Assembly: GCF_002250055.1 (NCBI RefSeq)
Contig: NZ_CP018866.1
Coordinates: forward strand, 2,410,501-2,474,500
DNA length: 64,000 bases
DNA from: Sutcliffiella cohnii
GTDB lineage: Bacteria; Bacillota; Bacilli; Bacillales; Bacillaceae_I
Direction: 5' to 3'
A program made the position numbers and the translations under genes. Below, piece after piece: positions 7,767 through 18,283 of the stretch. The notes under the pieces were generated by a model. It was not told the DNA's origin. It saw only the letters and a list, made by a program, of their open reading frames with translations, and did not search any database. Every line of letters begins with the position of its first letter. Position 1 is the stretch's first letter.

Positions 7767-8465
7767 TTAATTTGCTTTATATTTAGTTATAATCCTTTCC
7801 TTTACATTTATAAATCCCCATATTGTGAACGTAAGCCAAGACCCACTTACTAAATAAGCACCCATAATATCACTCGGAAAATGAACACCTAAATATATTC
7901 TACTTACCCCAATAATGAGAATAAAAAATGCGCTTATACAAACTAACAAGATTCGTCCACTGTGTTTAGGTATATGTCTCCACAACAAAAAACTAATTAT
8001 TCCATACAAAGATAATGCTGCCATTGAATGCCCACTAGGAAAACTGTACCCCTCTTCTATAAGCATTCTATAAAAATTTGGGCGTTCTCTATGGAAAAAA
8101 TTCTTTAACAACACATTAATCGTTGTGGAACCAATTAACACAATAATATAGAGAATTAATTCCACTCGTTGGTGAAAGACCTTGTATAGAACAAATAATA
8201 TAATGATGGAAATAATTATTACTCGGATTGTATCGCCGATATAACTAAAAAACTTCATTACGGAGGTGATGTTTGGATGCTCTAAACCTTGAATATATTT
8301 TATTGTTTGTATATCCATTTTTTCTACAATATTTGAATCATATGTATTAGCTAAAAAGATAAAAAAAGTCAAACTGAGAACACTTAGTATTATTAGGTAG
8401 TTGTATTTAGTACTCAATTTTCCACCAACTTTATTATTTTTCTCTACAGATTTCCATTGCATCAT
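7767..8465 (-). CDS. PAP2-family membrane phosphatase
   Basis: 232 residues with about six membrane segments. All three PAP2 motifs are present: KNFFHRERP (about 121-129), PSGHS (about 143-147, catalytic His) and SRIYLGVHFPSD (about 188-199, nucleophile His). Such enzymes dephosphorylate undecaprenyl pyrophosphate (BcrC type) or phosphatidylglycerophosphate/lipid phosphates at the outer membrane face; the exact lipid cannot be told. No strong Shine-Dalgarno precedes the first ATG pair; a TTG 15 codons further in, after GGTGG, is an alternative start that still keeps every membrane segment. Confidence 0.85.
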   Translation of the reverse strand: MMQWKSVEKNNKVGGKLSTKYNYLIILSVLSLTFFIFLANTYDSNIVEKMDIQTIKYIQGLEHPNITSVMKFFSYIGDTIRVIIISIIILFVLYKVFHQRVELILYIIVLIGSTTINVLLKNFFHRERPNFYRMLIEEGYSFPSGHSMAALSLYGIISFLLWRHIPKHSGRILLVCISAFFILIIGVSRIYLGVHFPSDIMGAYLVSGSWLTFTIWGFINVKERIITKYKAN

Positions 8466-8524
8466 GTTAATTTAAGTATTTATTATAGGGTGTATTTTAT
8501 ACAGAAACTTTTTAAACTTCTCCT

Positions 8525-8563
8525 AACAAAAAACAAGCGAATTAGAATACTAATTCGCTTGTT
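8525..8563 (-). terminator. Terminator of the parEC operon
   Basis: 14-bp perfect stem AACAAGCGAATTAG / CTAATTCGCTTGTT with a 4-base loop; on the minus strand it runs into TTTTGTTAGG. It lies 40 bases after the parC stop. Confidence 0.85.
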
Positions 8564-8602
8564 AAAACAGTTTATTTGTTTTTTTCTGCCACTAGACTAG
8601 GA

Positions 8603-11038
8603 CTACTTACTCTCTTCTTCTTTTCGTACCGTCCAAGCAGTCACTACTTCTCCTGCTTCTTGTTGGTCCAGAACAAAAGATCCGTTACTGTACCGATCGT
8701 TATTTCTATAATTAATTGGATCGATTTCTTCTACAATGCCTTTACTTGTTTCTATGTGTACAATTACTTCGTCCGAAACGGCAACAACAGAGGCTATTTC
8801 ATGTGGATTTGTTCTTACTTCCCGTAGCATTACTAAGCCTCGTTTTGCTCGTGACGCTCTTTCAAACTCTGTAATTTTCACCTTTTTCACCGAACCACGG
8901 TGGGTTGTAATCATTAATTGCTGATGTTTATTCGGCTCGAAAGCTAGTCCACTAACGACATAATCGTTATCTTTAAGATTAATACCTTTCACACCTGCAG
9001 CTCTTGCACCAACAATATTTACCTCTTCTTCACCAAACCATAAACCATAACCAGTACGTGTTGCTAAGAAAATATCAAAATGCCCGTCTGTTAAATATAC
9101 AGCTACGACCGAATCGTCTCCCTTTAAATTAATAGCAACTAACGATTTCGAATATCGTTGTGCCTTATAATGAGAGAGCTCCGTACGCTTGACCATACCG
9201 TTCTTCGTCATAAACAATAAATATTTATTTTCCTCAAAATTACTCACTGGGATAGCTTTAATTATTTCTTCATCGCGATCAATTGGTATAATATTCGCTA
9301 CGTGCTGCCCCATATCTTTCCAGCGAATATCTGGGAGTTCGTGAACAGGAATAAATAAATAATTCCCTTTGTTTGTAAATAGTAGGACTGTTTCCGTTGT
9401 ATTTACTTCTAATTTGTGGAGAATTCGGTCTGTTTCTTTCATACCGAAATCTTTCCCGTTTGATGCACTGTATGATCGTAAACTCGTCCTTTTTACGTAA
9501 CCATCTTTCGTAACCGTAACAATTACGTCTTCAGAAGGAATCATCACTTCTAAGTTAATTTTAATTTCTTCTATTTCCGCTTCAATAATCGTACGACGTT
9601 CATCGGCATACGTCTTTTTCACGCGTTTTAACTCTTGTTTAATAACAGAAAGAAGCTTTTTCTCACTACCTAAAATAGCCTCTAGTTCCGTAATTTTTTT
9701 ATGAAGCTCTTCTGCTTCTGCTTGTAATGCCGTTATATCCGTGTTTGTTAAACGATAAAGTTGTAACGATACGATTGCTTCCGATTGAGCTTCCGTAAAA
9801 TCGAATTCCTTTATTAAATTATCTTTTGCATCTCTTTTATCTTTTGAAGCACGGATTGTTGCGATCACTTCATCTAAAATAGATAGAGCCTTCATTAATC
9901 CTTCTACAACATGCTGGCGTTCTTTTGCTTTTTCCAACTCATATTTGGAGCGATTCGTAACCACTTCTTTTTGATGGTTAATATACGCATCCAACATATG
10001 ATGTAATCCCATTAGTGTAGGACGTCTATTTAAAATACCTACCATATTGAAATTATAAGGAATTTGAAGATCTGTATTTTTGTATAAGAAGTGAAGTATC
10101 CCGTTCGCATCGGCCTCTTTTTTTAGTTCAATAACGATTCGAAGTCCTGTACGATCTGTTTCGTCCCGTACTTCTGAAATCCCTTCTACTTTTCTATCTA
10201 ATCGAAGCTCGTCCATCTTTTTCACTAGATTTGCTTTATTCACTTCGTAAGGAATTTCGGTAATTACGATTTGTTGCTTTCCACCGCGAACCGATTCAAT
10301 GTCCGCCTTACCGCGAACGATTATTTTCCCTTTACCAGTTTCATAAGCTTTCTTTATTCCGTCTACCCCTTGAATAATTCCGCCAGTAGGGAAATCTGGA
10401 CCTTTTATTACTTGCATAAGCTCGTCGACTGTACAGCTAGGCTTGTCTATTCGCATTATCGTGGCATCAATCACTTCTCCTAGATGATGAGGAGGAATGT
10501 CTGTTGCATAACCTGCAGAAATTCCTGTTGATCCATTGACTAAAAGGTTAGGAAACATTGCTGGTAATACAACTGGCTCTTCGCTCGTATCATCAAAGTT
10601 CGGAATAAATTCTACCGTGTTTTTATCGATATCACGTAGTAATTCTGAAGATATGGCAGAAAGTCTCGCCTCGGTATAACGCATCGCTGCAGGTGGGTCT
10701 CCATCCACACTACCGTTATTACCGTGCATTTCTACTAATACATTACGGACTTTCCAATCTTGACTCATACGAACCATCGCTTCATAAACGGATGAATCCC
10801 CGTGCGGATGATAGTTACCTATTACGTTACCGACTGTTTTAGCAGATTTACGAAACGGCTTGTCTGCAATATTACCTTCCGCATACATTGCATATAAAAT
10901 ACGGCGTTGTACTGGTTTTAAACCATCACGTGCATCTGGAAGTGCACGTTCTTGAATGATGTATTTACTATATCGGCCGAAGCGATCACCTAACACTTCT
11001 TCTAACGGTAAATCATGAAACTTCTCTATCTCTGTCAT
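8603..11038 (-). CDS. parC: DNA topoisomerase IV subunit A
   Basis: 811 residues. The breakage-reunion domain starts at residue 1 ([19 protein letters not shown]) with catalytic Tyr121 in MRYTEARLS. The quinolone region reads [12 protein letters not shown] (residues 77-88); Ser and Glu are the wild-type, drug-sensitive residues at the usual positions. The C-terminal third is the beta-pinwheel, and it lacks the QRRGGKG GyrA box, which separates ParC from GyrA. With ParE it decatenates daughter chromosomes and relaxes supercoils. The gene follows parE by 3 bases and is the last gene of the operon before a strong terminator. Confidence 0.95.
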   Translation of the reverse strand: MTEIEKFHDLPLEEVLGDRFGRYSKYIIQERALPDARDGLKPVQRRILYAMYAEGNIADKPFRKSAKTVGNVIGNYHPHGDSSVYEAMVRMSQDWKVRNVLVEMHGNNGSVDGDPPAAMRYTEARLSAISSELLRDIDKNTVEFIPNFDDTSEEPVVLPAMFPNLLVNGSTGISAGYATDIPPHHLGEVIDATIMRIDKPSCTVDELMQVIKGPDFPTGGIIQGVDGIKKAYETGKGKIIVRGKADIESVRGGKQQIVITEIPYEVNKANLVKKMDELRLDRKVEGISEVRDETDRTGLRIVIELKKEADANGILHFLYKNTDLQIPYNFNMVGILNRRPTLMGLHHMLDAYINHQKEVVTNRSKYELEKAKERQHVVEGLMKALSILDEVIATIRASKDKRDAKDNLIKEFDFTEAQSEAIVSLQLYRLTNTDITALQAEAEELHKKITELEAILGSEKKLLSVIKQELKRVKKTYADERRTIIEAEIEEIKINLEVMIPSEDVIVTVTKDGYVKRTSLRSYSASNGKDFGMKETDRILHKLEVNTTETVLLFTNKGNYLFIPVHELPDIRWKDMGQHVANIIPIDRDEEIIKAIPVSNFEENKYLLFMTKNGMVKRTELSHYKAQRYSKSLVAINLKGDDSVVAVYLTDGHFDIFLATRTGYGLWFGEEEVNIVGARAAGVKGINLKDNDYVVSGLAFEPNKHQQLMITTHRGSVKKVKITEFERASRAKRGLVMLREVRTNPHEIASVVAVSDEVIVHIETSKGIVEEIDPINYRNNDRYSNGSFVLDQQEAGEVVTAWTVRKEEESK

Positions 11039-11041
11039 TCG

Positions 11042-13012
11042 TTATACCTCCTCTGCTGCGACCAACACATTATCATTTTCCAAAATATTAGGGTCATCTT
11101 CTAATCCAAATGCTACGTTCATTTCTATCCATTTTCTACGCGGTTCTACTTTATCACCCATTAGTGTTGTAACACGGCGTTCTGCTCTTGCAGCATCATC
11201 GATACGAACGCGAACTAACGTTCTAGTTTCAGGATTCATCGTCGTATCCCATAATTGATCTGCGTTCATCTCACCTAATCCTTTATAACGTTGTAACGTG
11301 TAGCCACGGCCAACCTTATCGATTGTTGCTTGCAATTCTTTTTCTGACCAAGCATATTCAATGACCGATTTTTTTCCAGTGCCCTTACTAACTTTATATA
11401 GTGGTGGAAGCGCAATAAATACTTTTCCTGCCTCTATTAACGGTTTCATATAGCGATAAAAGAATGTTAACAGAAGAACTTGAATGTGAGCTCCGTCTGT
11501 ATCAGCATCCGTCATAATAACAATTTTATCGTAATTAATATCATCGATTGTAAAATCAGCTCCGACTCCACCACCAATTGCATGAATAATCGTATTTATT
11601 TCCTCGTTTTTGAAAATATCTGCTAATTTAGCTTTTTCTGTATTTATAACTTTACCTCTTAGTGGTAAAACTGCTTGGAATTTTCGGTCACGCCCTTGTT
11701 TTGCAGATCCTCCGGCAGAATCTCCCTCTACTAAATAAAGTTCATTTTTTTGCGGATTACGAGACTGAGCTGGTGTTAGTTTTCCACTTAACAATGTTTC
11801 GGAACGTTTACGCTTTTTCCCGCTTCTAGCGTCTTCACGAGCTTTTCTAGCAGCTTCTCTCGCTTGGTATGCTTTTACTGATTTTTTAACAAGCATCGTA
11901 CTTGTCTCAGGGTTTTCTTCTAAAAAGTAAGCTAAATGTTCAGATACAATGGCATCTACGGCTGATCTAGCTTCACTTGTCCCTAGTTTACCTTTCGTTT
12001 GCCCTTCAAACTGAAGTATTTCTTCCGGTATACGGACAGAAACGATTGCACTTAATCCTTCGCGAATGTCCGTGCCATCTAGATTTTTATCTTTTTCTTT
12101 TAGCAAGCCTACTTTTCTGGCATATTCGTTTATAATACGTGTCATTGCCGTTTTGGCTCCAACTTCATGCGTACCACCATCTTTAGTACGAACATTGTTA
12201 ACAAAAGATAAAATCGTTTCGGAATAGCCATCATTAAACTGAAAAGCAAATTCCGCTTCAATCCCATTTTGTTGACCTTCAAAATAAACGACCGGATGTA
12301 AACTATCTTTTTCCTCATTTAAATATTCAACAAATGCCTCAATTCCATTTTCATAATGAAAAACTTCTTGTTGATCATGACGTTTGTCAATAAGTTCAAT
12401 CTTTAAGCCTTTTAGTAAAAAAGCTGATTCTCTTAAACGCTCGCTTAATGTTTCGTAATTATAAGTAGTCGTGCTAAAGATAGTTGTGTCTGGCTTGAAG
12501 TGAATAGTAGTCCCTGTTTGTTTCGTAGTTCCTATCTTTTCAAGTGTCGATGTTGGCTTTCCGCCACCTTCGAATGTTTGTTCGTATATATACCCGTCAC
12601 GCTTAATGGTAACCTTTAACCATTCTGAAAGCGCATTAACAACGGAAGCACCTACACCATGTAGACCTCCGCTCGTTTTATATCCGCCTTGACCAAATTT
12701 ACCCCCAGCGTGTAAAACCGTTAGAATAACTTCCGGGGTCGGTTTTCCCATTTTATGCATTCCAGTAGGCATACCTCTACCTTTATCCGCAACACTAATG
12801 CTATTATCTTTATGTATTGTAACAGTAATTTGATTACCGTGACCTGCTAAAGCCTCATCTACGGAGTTATCTACAATTTCATAGACTAAATGATGTAACC
12901 CTCGGCTATCGGTACTACCGATGTACATTCCTGGACGTTTCCTAACAGCTTCTAAACCTTCTAGTACCTGTATGGCATCGTCGTTATATTCAAACTTGTT
13001 ATTGTTTGCCAC
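11042..13012 (-). CDS. parE: DNA topoisomerase IV subunit B
   Basis: About 656 residues. GHKL ATPase domain: EIVDNSVDEALAG and DKGRGMPTGMH, then HGVGASVVNALS; transducer in the middle; TOPRIM motif YLVEGDSAGGSAKQGRDR and the DTDGAH acidic triad in MTDADTDGAH; PRRKWIE near the end. I place the start at the GTG (VANNNKFEY) because AAAGGGG is 10 bases before it; an ATG three codons earlier nearly touches the Shine-Dalgarno sequence. First gene of the parEC operon. The leader holds an inverted repeat ATCTACC-N10-GGTAGAT (13051-13074) of unknown meaning. Confidence 0.95.
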   Translation of the reverse strand: MANNNKFEYNDDAIQVLEGLEAVRKRPGMYIGSTDSRGLHHLVYEIVDNSVDEALAGHGNQITVTIHKDNSISVADKGRGMPTGMHKMGKPTPEVILTVLHAGGKFGQGGYKTSGGLHGVGASVVNALSEWLKVTIKRDGYIYEQTFEGGGKPTSTLEKIGTTKQTGTTIHFKPDTTIFSTTTYNYETLSERLRESAFLLKGLKIELIDKRHDQQEVFHYENGIEAFVEYLNEEKDSLHPVVYFEGQQNGIEAEFAFQFNDGYSETILSFVNNVRTKDGGTHEVGAKTAMTRIINEYARKVGLLKEKDKNLDGTDIREGLSAIVSVRIPEEILQFEGQTKGKLGTSEARSAVDAIVSEHLAYFLEENPETSTMLVKKSVKAYQAREAARKAREDARSGKKRKRSETLLSGKLTPAQSRNPQKNELYLVEGDSAGGSAKQGRDRKFQAVLPLRGKVINTEKAKLADIFKNEEINTIIHAIGGGVGADFTIDDINYDKIVIMTDADTDGAHIQVLLLTFFYRYMKPLIEAGKVFIALPPLYKVSKGTGKKSVIEYAWSEKELQATIDKVGRGYTLQRYKGLGEMNADQLWDTTMNPETRTLVRVRIDDAARAERRVTTLMGDKVEPRRKWIEMNVAFGLEDDPNILENDNVLVAAEEV

Positions 13013-13221
13013 AAAAAACATACCCCTTTCAATCTAACAACCATCTACCTATATGTATCGGTAGATATTTCATTTATACAAATATTCGTATTTATATTAA
13101 CACACATTTATTGCTTGTCTAGCAAGAAAATAGACGAAGGATTAAAATTAGTCTGTTCTTCTTCCCTACAGACATACGTACTGACTAGCAAAACATTCGC
13201 TTGTTTTCTTCTAATAAAAGA

Positions 13222-13251
13222 GATAGAAAAGCCCTTGTTTTGTAAACAAGG
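13222..13251 (-). terminator. Terminator after yneT
   Basis: 8-bp stem CCTTGTTT / AAACAAGG with a 3-base loop; on the minus strand followed by GCTTTTCTATCTCTTTTATT. It lies just downstream of yneT and separates it from parE. Confidence 0.6.
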
Positions 13252-13264
13252 ACGTGAGAGACTT

Positions 13265-13678
13265 TTATTTGGTTAAAGCATGCTCTACTTTTATACAACG
13301 GTCCATAATGACTGTATAACCTGCTTCTTTTAAGAAGTGGTACGCTTCTTCATTTACTAAACCTAATTGTGCCCAAAAAATGTCTGCATCAATGTTAACA
13401 AATTCTTTCGCGACATCCATTAAATGCTCTGATCGTCTGAACACGTTAACGATATCCACATGTCCTTCGATTTCAGCAAGTGAGGAAACTGCCTTCACTC
13501 CGAGTACTTCGTCAACAGTAGGATTAACAGGGATTATTTCGTAACCTGCGTCCTGCATCGCTTTTGATACCATGTAAGAAGTTCTCTCTGGATTGTTAGA
13601 TAAGCCAACTACCGCTATTCTTTTACTCTTTTTTAATAGTTGTCCAATTTCTTCTCTACTAGGGATTTCAATGCTCAT
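13265..13678 (-). CDS. yneT: CoA-binding domain protein YneT
   Basis: 137 residues, a single Rossmann-type CoA-binding domain: KSKRIAVVGLSNNPERTSYMV near the start, then YEIIPVNPTVDEVLG and DIVNVFRRSE. This matches the small YccU/YneT family, where the fold binds CoA but no reaction is known. Position beside parE is the same as in B. subtilis. The gene has its own terminator and is transcribed towards parE. Confidence 0.85.
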   Translation of the reverse strand: MSIEIPSREEIGQLLKKSKRIAVVGLSNNPERTSYMVSKAMQDAGYEIIPVNPTVDEVLGVKAVSSLAEIEGHVDIVNVFRRSEHLMDVAKEFVNIDADIFWAQLGLVNEEAYHFLKEAGYTVIMDRCIKVEHALTK

Positions 13679-13752
13679 GAAAATCGCTCCTTTTAAACCA
13701 TCTTACTTATATATACTTGTTATTGTCTCATAAATATATTCAAGATAAAAGT

Positions 13753-15504
13753 CTAATCTCCATTTGAATCTGAAACAACTTCAATGTGCTGACTATTTTT
13801 AGACATTACTTCCCATGCAGAATCGTTTGCAAATACCCTACTCCAAGTAGCCATTCCTGCTAATTGGTATTGATGAACAAGCTGAACTCTTTTCGCTAAC
13901 GACGTTTCATCTTCTAGCCACATTTTATACGTTGCATTTTCTTCTTCATTTACAAATTCTACATAATTTTGTTTTGTTTTCTCTTCATAATTAGGAGTTA
14001 ATTCATTTTCCTCTATCCACTCGTTTGCAGCATCCATACTAAGAGCACGTGATGTAACTTGAATGTTCCCATTTTCCGTTACTTCCTCTTTCCAAAGTCT
14101 CGTATACAGTGGAATACCTAAAATAAGGCGATCATGTGGTACGACCTTTAATAAAGTTTTTAAATTGCTTTCCACCCACGGTAAGCTTGCTACGCTTCCT
14201 GCAACTGGGGAAGTACCCCAATGTTCATCGTAAGCCATTACAATTAAATAATCGACTAGTTCTGCAAGCTCCTCCCGTTCATAAAATAGGGACCAAGTAG
14301 GACTAGTAGAAATAAACGTTATGTCCATAGACACAACTAGCCCTGCTCTATGAAAATAAGGAACTGCTTCACGAACAAATTGCGTAATGAATGGTCCGTC
14401 CTCTAAGCGAACGTTTTCTATGTCCAAATTAATTCCATCCAAGTCATACATATCACTATACTGCAGTAATTGGCGAATCATTTTTTGTCTCTTTTCGAAA
14501 CTACTGAATACTTCATGAGTCATATCTAAATCTTGAAAATCATTAGCAAACAAAGCCCATATTTGATATCCTTCTTCCTTTGCCCAATTCACATATTCTA
14601 AAGAACCTAAATTAGAAATATCGCCTTCTTCATTTTGAATATGAAACCAAGTTGGAGAAACTATATTGACCCCAGGCATGTTAGGAAGTTTTGATGTGTC
14701 TGGGTTATAACTATAAACAGCCTCCCAAGTTAATTGAATAGGCCATGGTAATTGAACTCGATTCGTATCAATTTTTTCCTCTTTTTGCTCTGCTACATAT
14801 TGTTGATACGTTATTTCAATAACTTCTTTTTTAACATAACCAGCAATTCCATTTGATTGCCGAACGAAATAATAACCATCTTTTTCACTTTCTATAATTA
14901 CTTCTTCTCCTTGTTGTAATTCACTTGTATATGGTGATTGTAAGGAAGGTTCATTTCTTAAATATTTTAAGTGCTCTTTACTCGGTAATGTTTTACCTAA
15001 AACAAGTATATCACTCGTATCTCTCACCATAATAATTCCTGTAGATGTATTTCTATTAATTTCTTTGTCATAAAGATCTAATAGAGGTTCGACAGTCACA
15101 TATATTTCATTATCTTCACTAATAATTGTAGGGACTTGAAATGAAAATGGTTCTTCGTTTAAAAAATAGTTTAAAGAGTTTATTGGAAACTGAAAAACTT
15201 TGTCTTTCGTTGTAATAATTACTGATTTACTTTGCTCATCATAAACAGACGTTCTATCAATGTGTTCCATAAAAAAAGAGATAGGAAAGTAGATTACGTC
15301 TTCTTGAATTAATGCTTCTTTTTCATATATTTTCCCTTTATAAATAATTGGATTTGTTAAGTCGGTATATTGCAGCTTTTCATTAGATGGAAAAGGAAAA
15401 AGAGAAATAATTGTAATAATAACAGTACAAGCAAATAAGATTCCTACTATACCTATTGTTTTTAAACTTTTGTTTTTTTCTTTTGTTTTTACATCATGCA
15501 TCAT
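13753..15504 (-). CDS. Glycoside hydrolase family 18 protein with N-terminal anchor and SH3 domain
   Basis: 583 residues. A signal anchor at about residues 16-35 (IGIVGILFACTVIITIISL) exports it. Residues about 55-180 look like the copper-amine-oxidase N-terminal type domain seen in Bacillus wall proteins (two repeated strand pairs). Residues about 195-232 form an SH3b domain (LQQGEEVIIESEKDGYYFVR). The rest is a GH18 barrel with DLDGINLDIENV: the catalytic acid Glu is kept, while the third position of DxxDxDxE is Asn, as in spore-cortex relatives such as YaaH/YdhD. Likely a peptidoglycan or amino-sugar hydrolase outside the cell; the substrate is inferred. GGGGAGG precedes ATGATG. Confidence 0.8.
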   Translation of the reverse strand: MMHDVKTKEKNKSLKTIGIVGILFACTVIITIISLFPFPSNEKLQYTDLTNPIIYKGKIYEKEALIQEDVIYFPISFFMEHIDRTSVYDEQSKSVIITTKDKVFQFPINSLNYFLNEEPFSFQVPTIISEDNEIYVTVEPLLDLYDKEINRNTSTGIIMVRDTSDILVLGKTLPSKEHLKYLRNEPSLQSPYTSELQQGEEVIIESEKDGYYFVRQSNGIAGYVKKEVIEITYQQYVAEQKEEKIDTNRVQLPWPIQLTWEAVYSYNPDTSKLPNMPGVNIVSPTWFHIQNEEGDISNLGSLEYVNWAKEEGYQIWALFANDFQDLDMTHEVFSSFEKRQKMIRQLLQYSDMYDLDGINLDIENVRLEDGPFITQFVREAVPYFHRAGLVVSMDITFISTSPTWSLFYEREELAELVDYLIVMAYDEHWGTSPVAGSVASLPWVESNLKTLLKVVPHDRLILGIPLYTRLWKEEVTENGNIQVTSRALSMDAANEWIEENELTPNYEEKTKQNYVEFVNEEENATYKMWLEDETSLAKRVQLVHQYQLAGMATWSRVFANDSAWEVMSKNSQHIEVVSDSNGD

Positions 15505-15621
15505 GTTAGATTCCTCCCCTATTACATTTTAAAGGAGGTTCCACAAAATTAGTATAGCTTTCTCGAAATTGTATAAAATCGGTAGTTTAGATTGCAAAAA
15601 CTTCTTTGCTTTTTTTCAAAT

Positions 15622-15649
15622 TTGACATATATTAAAATTAAGCTATACA
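15622..15649 (+). promoter_or_regulatory. Sigma-A promoter of plsY
   Basis: TTGACA (15622-15627), 16-base spacer, TATACA (15644-15649), followed by AAAGGAG and the plsY ATG. Both hexamers are near consensus, so strong constitutive expression is likely. Confidence 0.75.
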
Positions 15650-15664
15650 TAAAGGAGTTTTGGA

Positions 15665-16249
15665 ATGATTGAAATTATTATTGTTATAATACTTGCTTAT
15701 TTACTTGGTTCCATTCCATCCGCCTTAATTGTCGGTAAAGTTGGTTATGGCATCGATATTCGAGAACACGGAAGCGGAAATTTAGGTGGAACTAATACTT
15801 TTAGAACACTCGGAGTGAAAGCAGGATTAATTGTTACCATTGCAGATATTTTAAAAGGTACGTTAGCAACTGCACTCCCTATCATTTTTGCTGCTGACGT
15901 ACATCCTTTACTAGTAGGTTCGTTCGCTGTTGTTGGACATGTATATCCTATTTTCGCAAAATTTAAGGGTGGGAAAGCAGTAGCAACTTCAGGTGGTGTA
16001 TTACTCTTTTACTCACCATTATTATTCGTCATTATGCTTGCTTGCTTTTTCTTATGTCTTTATTTAACGAAATACGTTTCATTATCTTCTATGATTACAG
16101 CAGTTGTTGCAACCCTATACAGCTTGTTTCAAGGAGATGGTGCCTTAATTATAGTTGTGTCCATTCTTTCAGCATTCGTCATTTTTAAGCATAGGGCAAA
16201 CATTAAAAGAATAGCGAATAAGACAGAACCTAAAATAAAATGGCTTTAA
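15665..16249 (+). CDS. plsY: Glycerol-3-phosphate acyltransferase PlsY
   Basis: 194 residues, five predicted membrane helices. The three PlsY motifs are visible: [11 protein letters not shown] at the start, [18 protein letters not shown] (about 34-51) and [15 protein letters not shown] (about 97-111). PlsY moves the acyl chain from acyl-phosphate (made by PlsX) to glycerol-3-phosphate, the first committed membrane step of phospholipid synthesis. Known in B. subtilis as YneS at the same place. AAAGGAG lies 7 bases before ATG. A single-gene unit between its own promoter and terminator. Confidence 0.95.
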   Translation: MIEIIIVIILAYLLGSIPSALIVGKVGYGIDIREHGSGNLGGTNTFRTLGVKAGLIVTIADILKGTLATALPIIFAADVHPLLVGSFAVVGHVYPIFAKFKGGKAVATSGGVLLFYSPLLFVIMLACFFLCLYLTKYVSLSSMITAVVATLYSLFQGDGALIIVVSILSAFVIFKHRANIKRIANKTEPKIKWL

Positions 16250-16290
16250 CCTAAAGTAAATAAGCTTGTAGCGCAAATTATTATGCTAGA

Positions 16291-16320
16291 AAGGCTTCCT
16301 TTACGGGAAGCCTTTTTTCG
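16291..16320 (+). terminator. Terminator of plsY
   Basis: 9-bp stem AAGGCTTCC / GGAAGCCTT followed by TTTTCG. It lies between two convergent genes and may also stop the S9 peptidase transcript. Confidence 0.8.
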
Positions 16321-16325
16321 TGTCT

Positions 16326-18113
16326 TTATTTAATATAATTATCTAAAAACTCTAGTATTGTTTTATACACTGTTATTTCATTTTCCTTTTTTGTGAAACC
16401 ATGCCCTTCATCTTCTAATACTAAATATTGAACATCTCTACCTTTTTCTTTTAATGCTTCCACAATTTGATCTGACTCTGCCTTTACTACCCGTGGATCG
16501 TTTGCTCCTTGAATAATAAGCATCGGTTGTGTCATTGTATCTAAATACGTAATTGGAGAATCAACGGTTAAGCGCTCTTTATCCTCTACTGGATCACCGA
16601 CCCATTGCTTCATTGCAGGCTTCCAATGTTCTGGTACTGACTCAATAAATGAAAATAAATTACTTACACCAAAGATATCAATAACTGCTTTAAAGTATTC
16701 TGGGTGTCGCCCGTGTAATAATAGTGCCATGTAACCACCATAGCTTCCACCCATTAATAGGATTTTATCTCGTTGTGCATATCCATTTTCAATTAACCAC
16801 TCTAATCCTTGAATGTTATCTAGTCTTGGACCATGTCCCCAATCTCCTTCTACCATTTTCATAAACGATAGGCCGTAGCCAGATGATCCTCTGAAGTTTG
16901 GTGCAAATATACTGTACCCACGGTGTATTAAGTATTGGAAATAAGATCGGAAAAATTTACGTTCCGACGCTTGTGGACCACCGTGTGGCCATAGGATAAC
17001 ATGACCATTGGAGACCTCTTCTCTTGCACGGAAAAACAATGATTCTATTTCCAATCCATCATAAGAAGGATACTTTAATACTTCTGGATCACATAACTCC
17101 TCTTCTGTAACTCCAGGAACATTGAAATTTGTCAACCGCTCCCATTCACTAGCATTTAATTTTTTTCTAAATATATTAAATGGTTTAATAGCCGTACGTC
17201 CTAATAAATAAACAGTCCCACTCTTTGCTACGACTACTTTATCAACGATGTCTACTGGTATGTCCACTTTTGCTAGCATTTCAGACTCGAGGTCATAACT
17301 GTATAGCTCGTCTTCTACACCTACTGTTGAAGTTAAGTATAATAAGTTTCTATCCTTATCTAACTTTATTGCCTCAAAATCTAGATGATCTTCATGCGTT
17401 AGACGTGTAAAAATTCCTGTTTCCATATCATACTTAGCTAAATAACTAAAATCGTCATCATAGTTAGTTGATAAATAGATAGTGTTATTAGAAGCAAAAA
17501 CGATGTCACTAACGGTATGTTGTTTTTCTGTTTGAGGTGTTATTTGCTTTACTGATTCCCCATCTACTAAATACGCTAACGTATATGTATTAGCAAAATG
17601 TTTAATTACTAATTTTTTTTGGCCATCTTTTGAAACGTCTGCTAAATACGTAGGAGCAATTTCTCCTTCTAAAAGCAACGATTCTTCTTCCGTATCCACA
17701 TCATATTTGTAGGCATTTAAGTATGTTGGGTTATTTTTTGTGCTTGTATAGTATAGCGTCTTACCATCCTCAGAAAAAATAGGATTCATATGTCTACTTT
17801 CCGCCTCATAACGAACTTTTTTTAGCTCGCCTCCATTGTTCGGTAGCGCATATAATTGGGTTAATTCATTTCCGTCATCATCGAAGCTTGCCAAAATATA
17901 AGATCCATCTTTGCTATACTGAAGGCTATGACAGCTTTGGTTATGAAATGTTAATTGATACGGGAATTGACTCGGTAAATCCATTGCCCATAAGTTGTAA
18001 TGACCTGTAAAATTACTACTAAACACTAACTGTGATTCGTCTGGACTTACTGCGAAGTTTTGAATAAAATATACACGAAAAAACTGCTCAACACTAGGCT
18101 TGTTAAATTTCAT
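16326..18113 (-). CDS. S9 family (prolyl oligopeptidase-like) serine peptidase
   Basis: 595 residues. About 1-330 form a beta-propeller with WD/TolB-like blades (SPDESQLVFSSNF, SEDGKTLYYTSTK). The C-terminal alpha/beta-hydrolase domain has the oxyanion strand ILWPHGGPQ, nucleophile GGSYGGYMA, the acid in GANDPRVVKAESD and the base in EDEGHGF. All three triad members are in the expected order. Enzymes of this class cut oligopeptides or acyl-peptides in the cytoplasm; there is no signal peptide here. AGGAGG before ATG; single gene, convergent with plsY. Confidence 0.9.
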   Translation of the reverse strand: MKFNKPSVEQFFRVYFIQNFAVSPDESQLVFSSNFTGHYNLWAMDLPSQFPYQLTFHNQSCHSLQYSKDGSYILASFDDDGNELTQLYALPNNGGELKKVRYEAESRHMNPIFSEDGKTLYYTSTKNNPTYLNAYKYDVDTEEESLLLEGEIAPTYLADVSKDGQKKLVIKHFANTYTLAYLVDGESVKQITPQTEKQHTVSDIVFASNNTIYLSTNYDDDFSYLAKYDMETGIFTRLTHEDHLDFEAIKLDKDRNLLYLTSTVGVEDELYSYDLESEMLAKVDIPVDIVDKVVVAKSGTVYLLGRTAIKPFNIFRKKLNASEWERLTNFNVPGVTEEELCDPEVLKYPSYDGLEIESLFFRAREEVSNGHVILWPHGGPQASERKFFRSYFQYLIHRGYSIFAPNFRGSSGYGLSFMKMVEGDWGHGPRLDNIQGLEWLIENGYAQRDKILLMGGSYGGYMALLLHGRHPEYFKAVIDIFGVSNLFSFIESVPEHWKPAMKQWVGDPVEDKERLTVDSPITYLDTMTQPMLIIQGANDPRVVKAESDQIVEALKEKGRDVQYLVLEDEGHGFTKKENEITVYKTILEFLDNYIK

Positions 18114-18283
18114 TGTTTCATCCTCCTTTTTCGTTCCATTTCTTATTTCGATATTCGAATTATTATCACCTTCTACTATTTAAAATTTTTCGACTTTTTT
18201 TTTCAAAAGGTTCACCATTTATAGGTAAAATGTATTATAGTGAGATATATGTAACATATTAGCTAAAAAAGGGGAAATACATC

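Noticed and set aside
13022..13264. LexA box at parE (ACGAATATTTGTAT)
   Set aside because: Only about 8 of 14 positions fit the consensus, so it is not counted as a LexA site.
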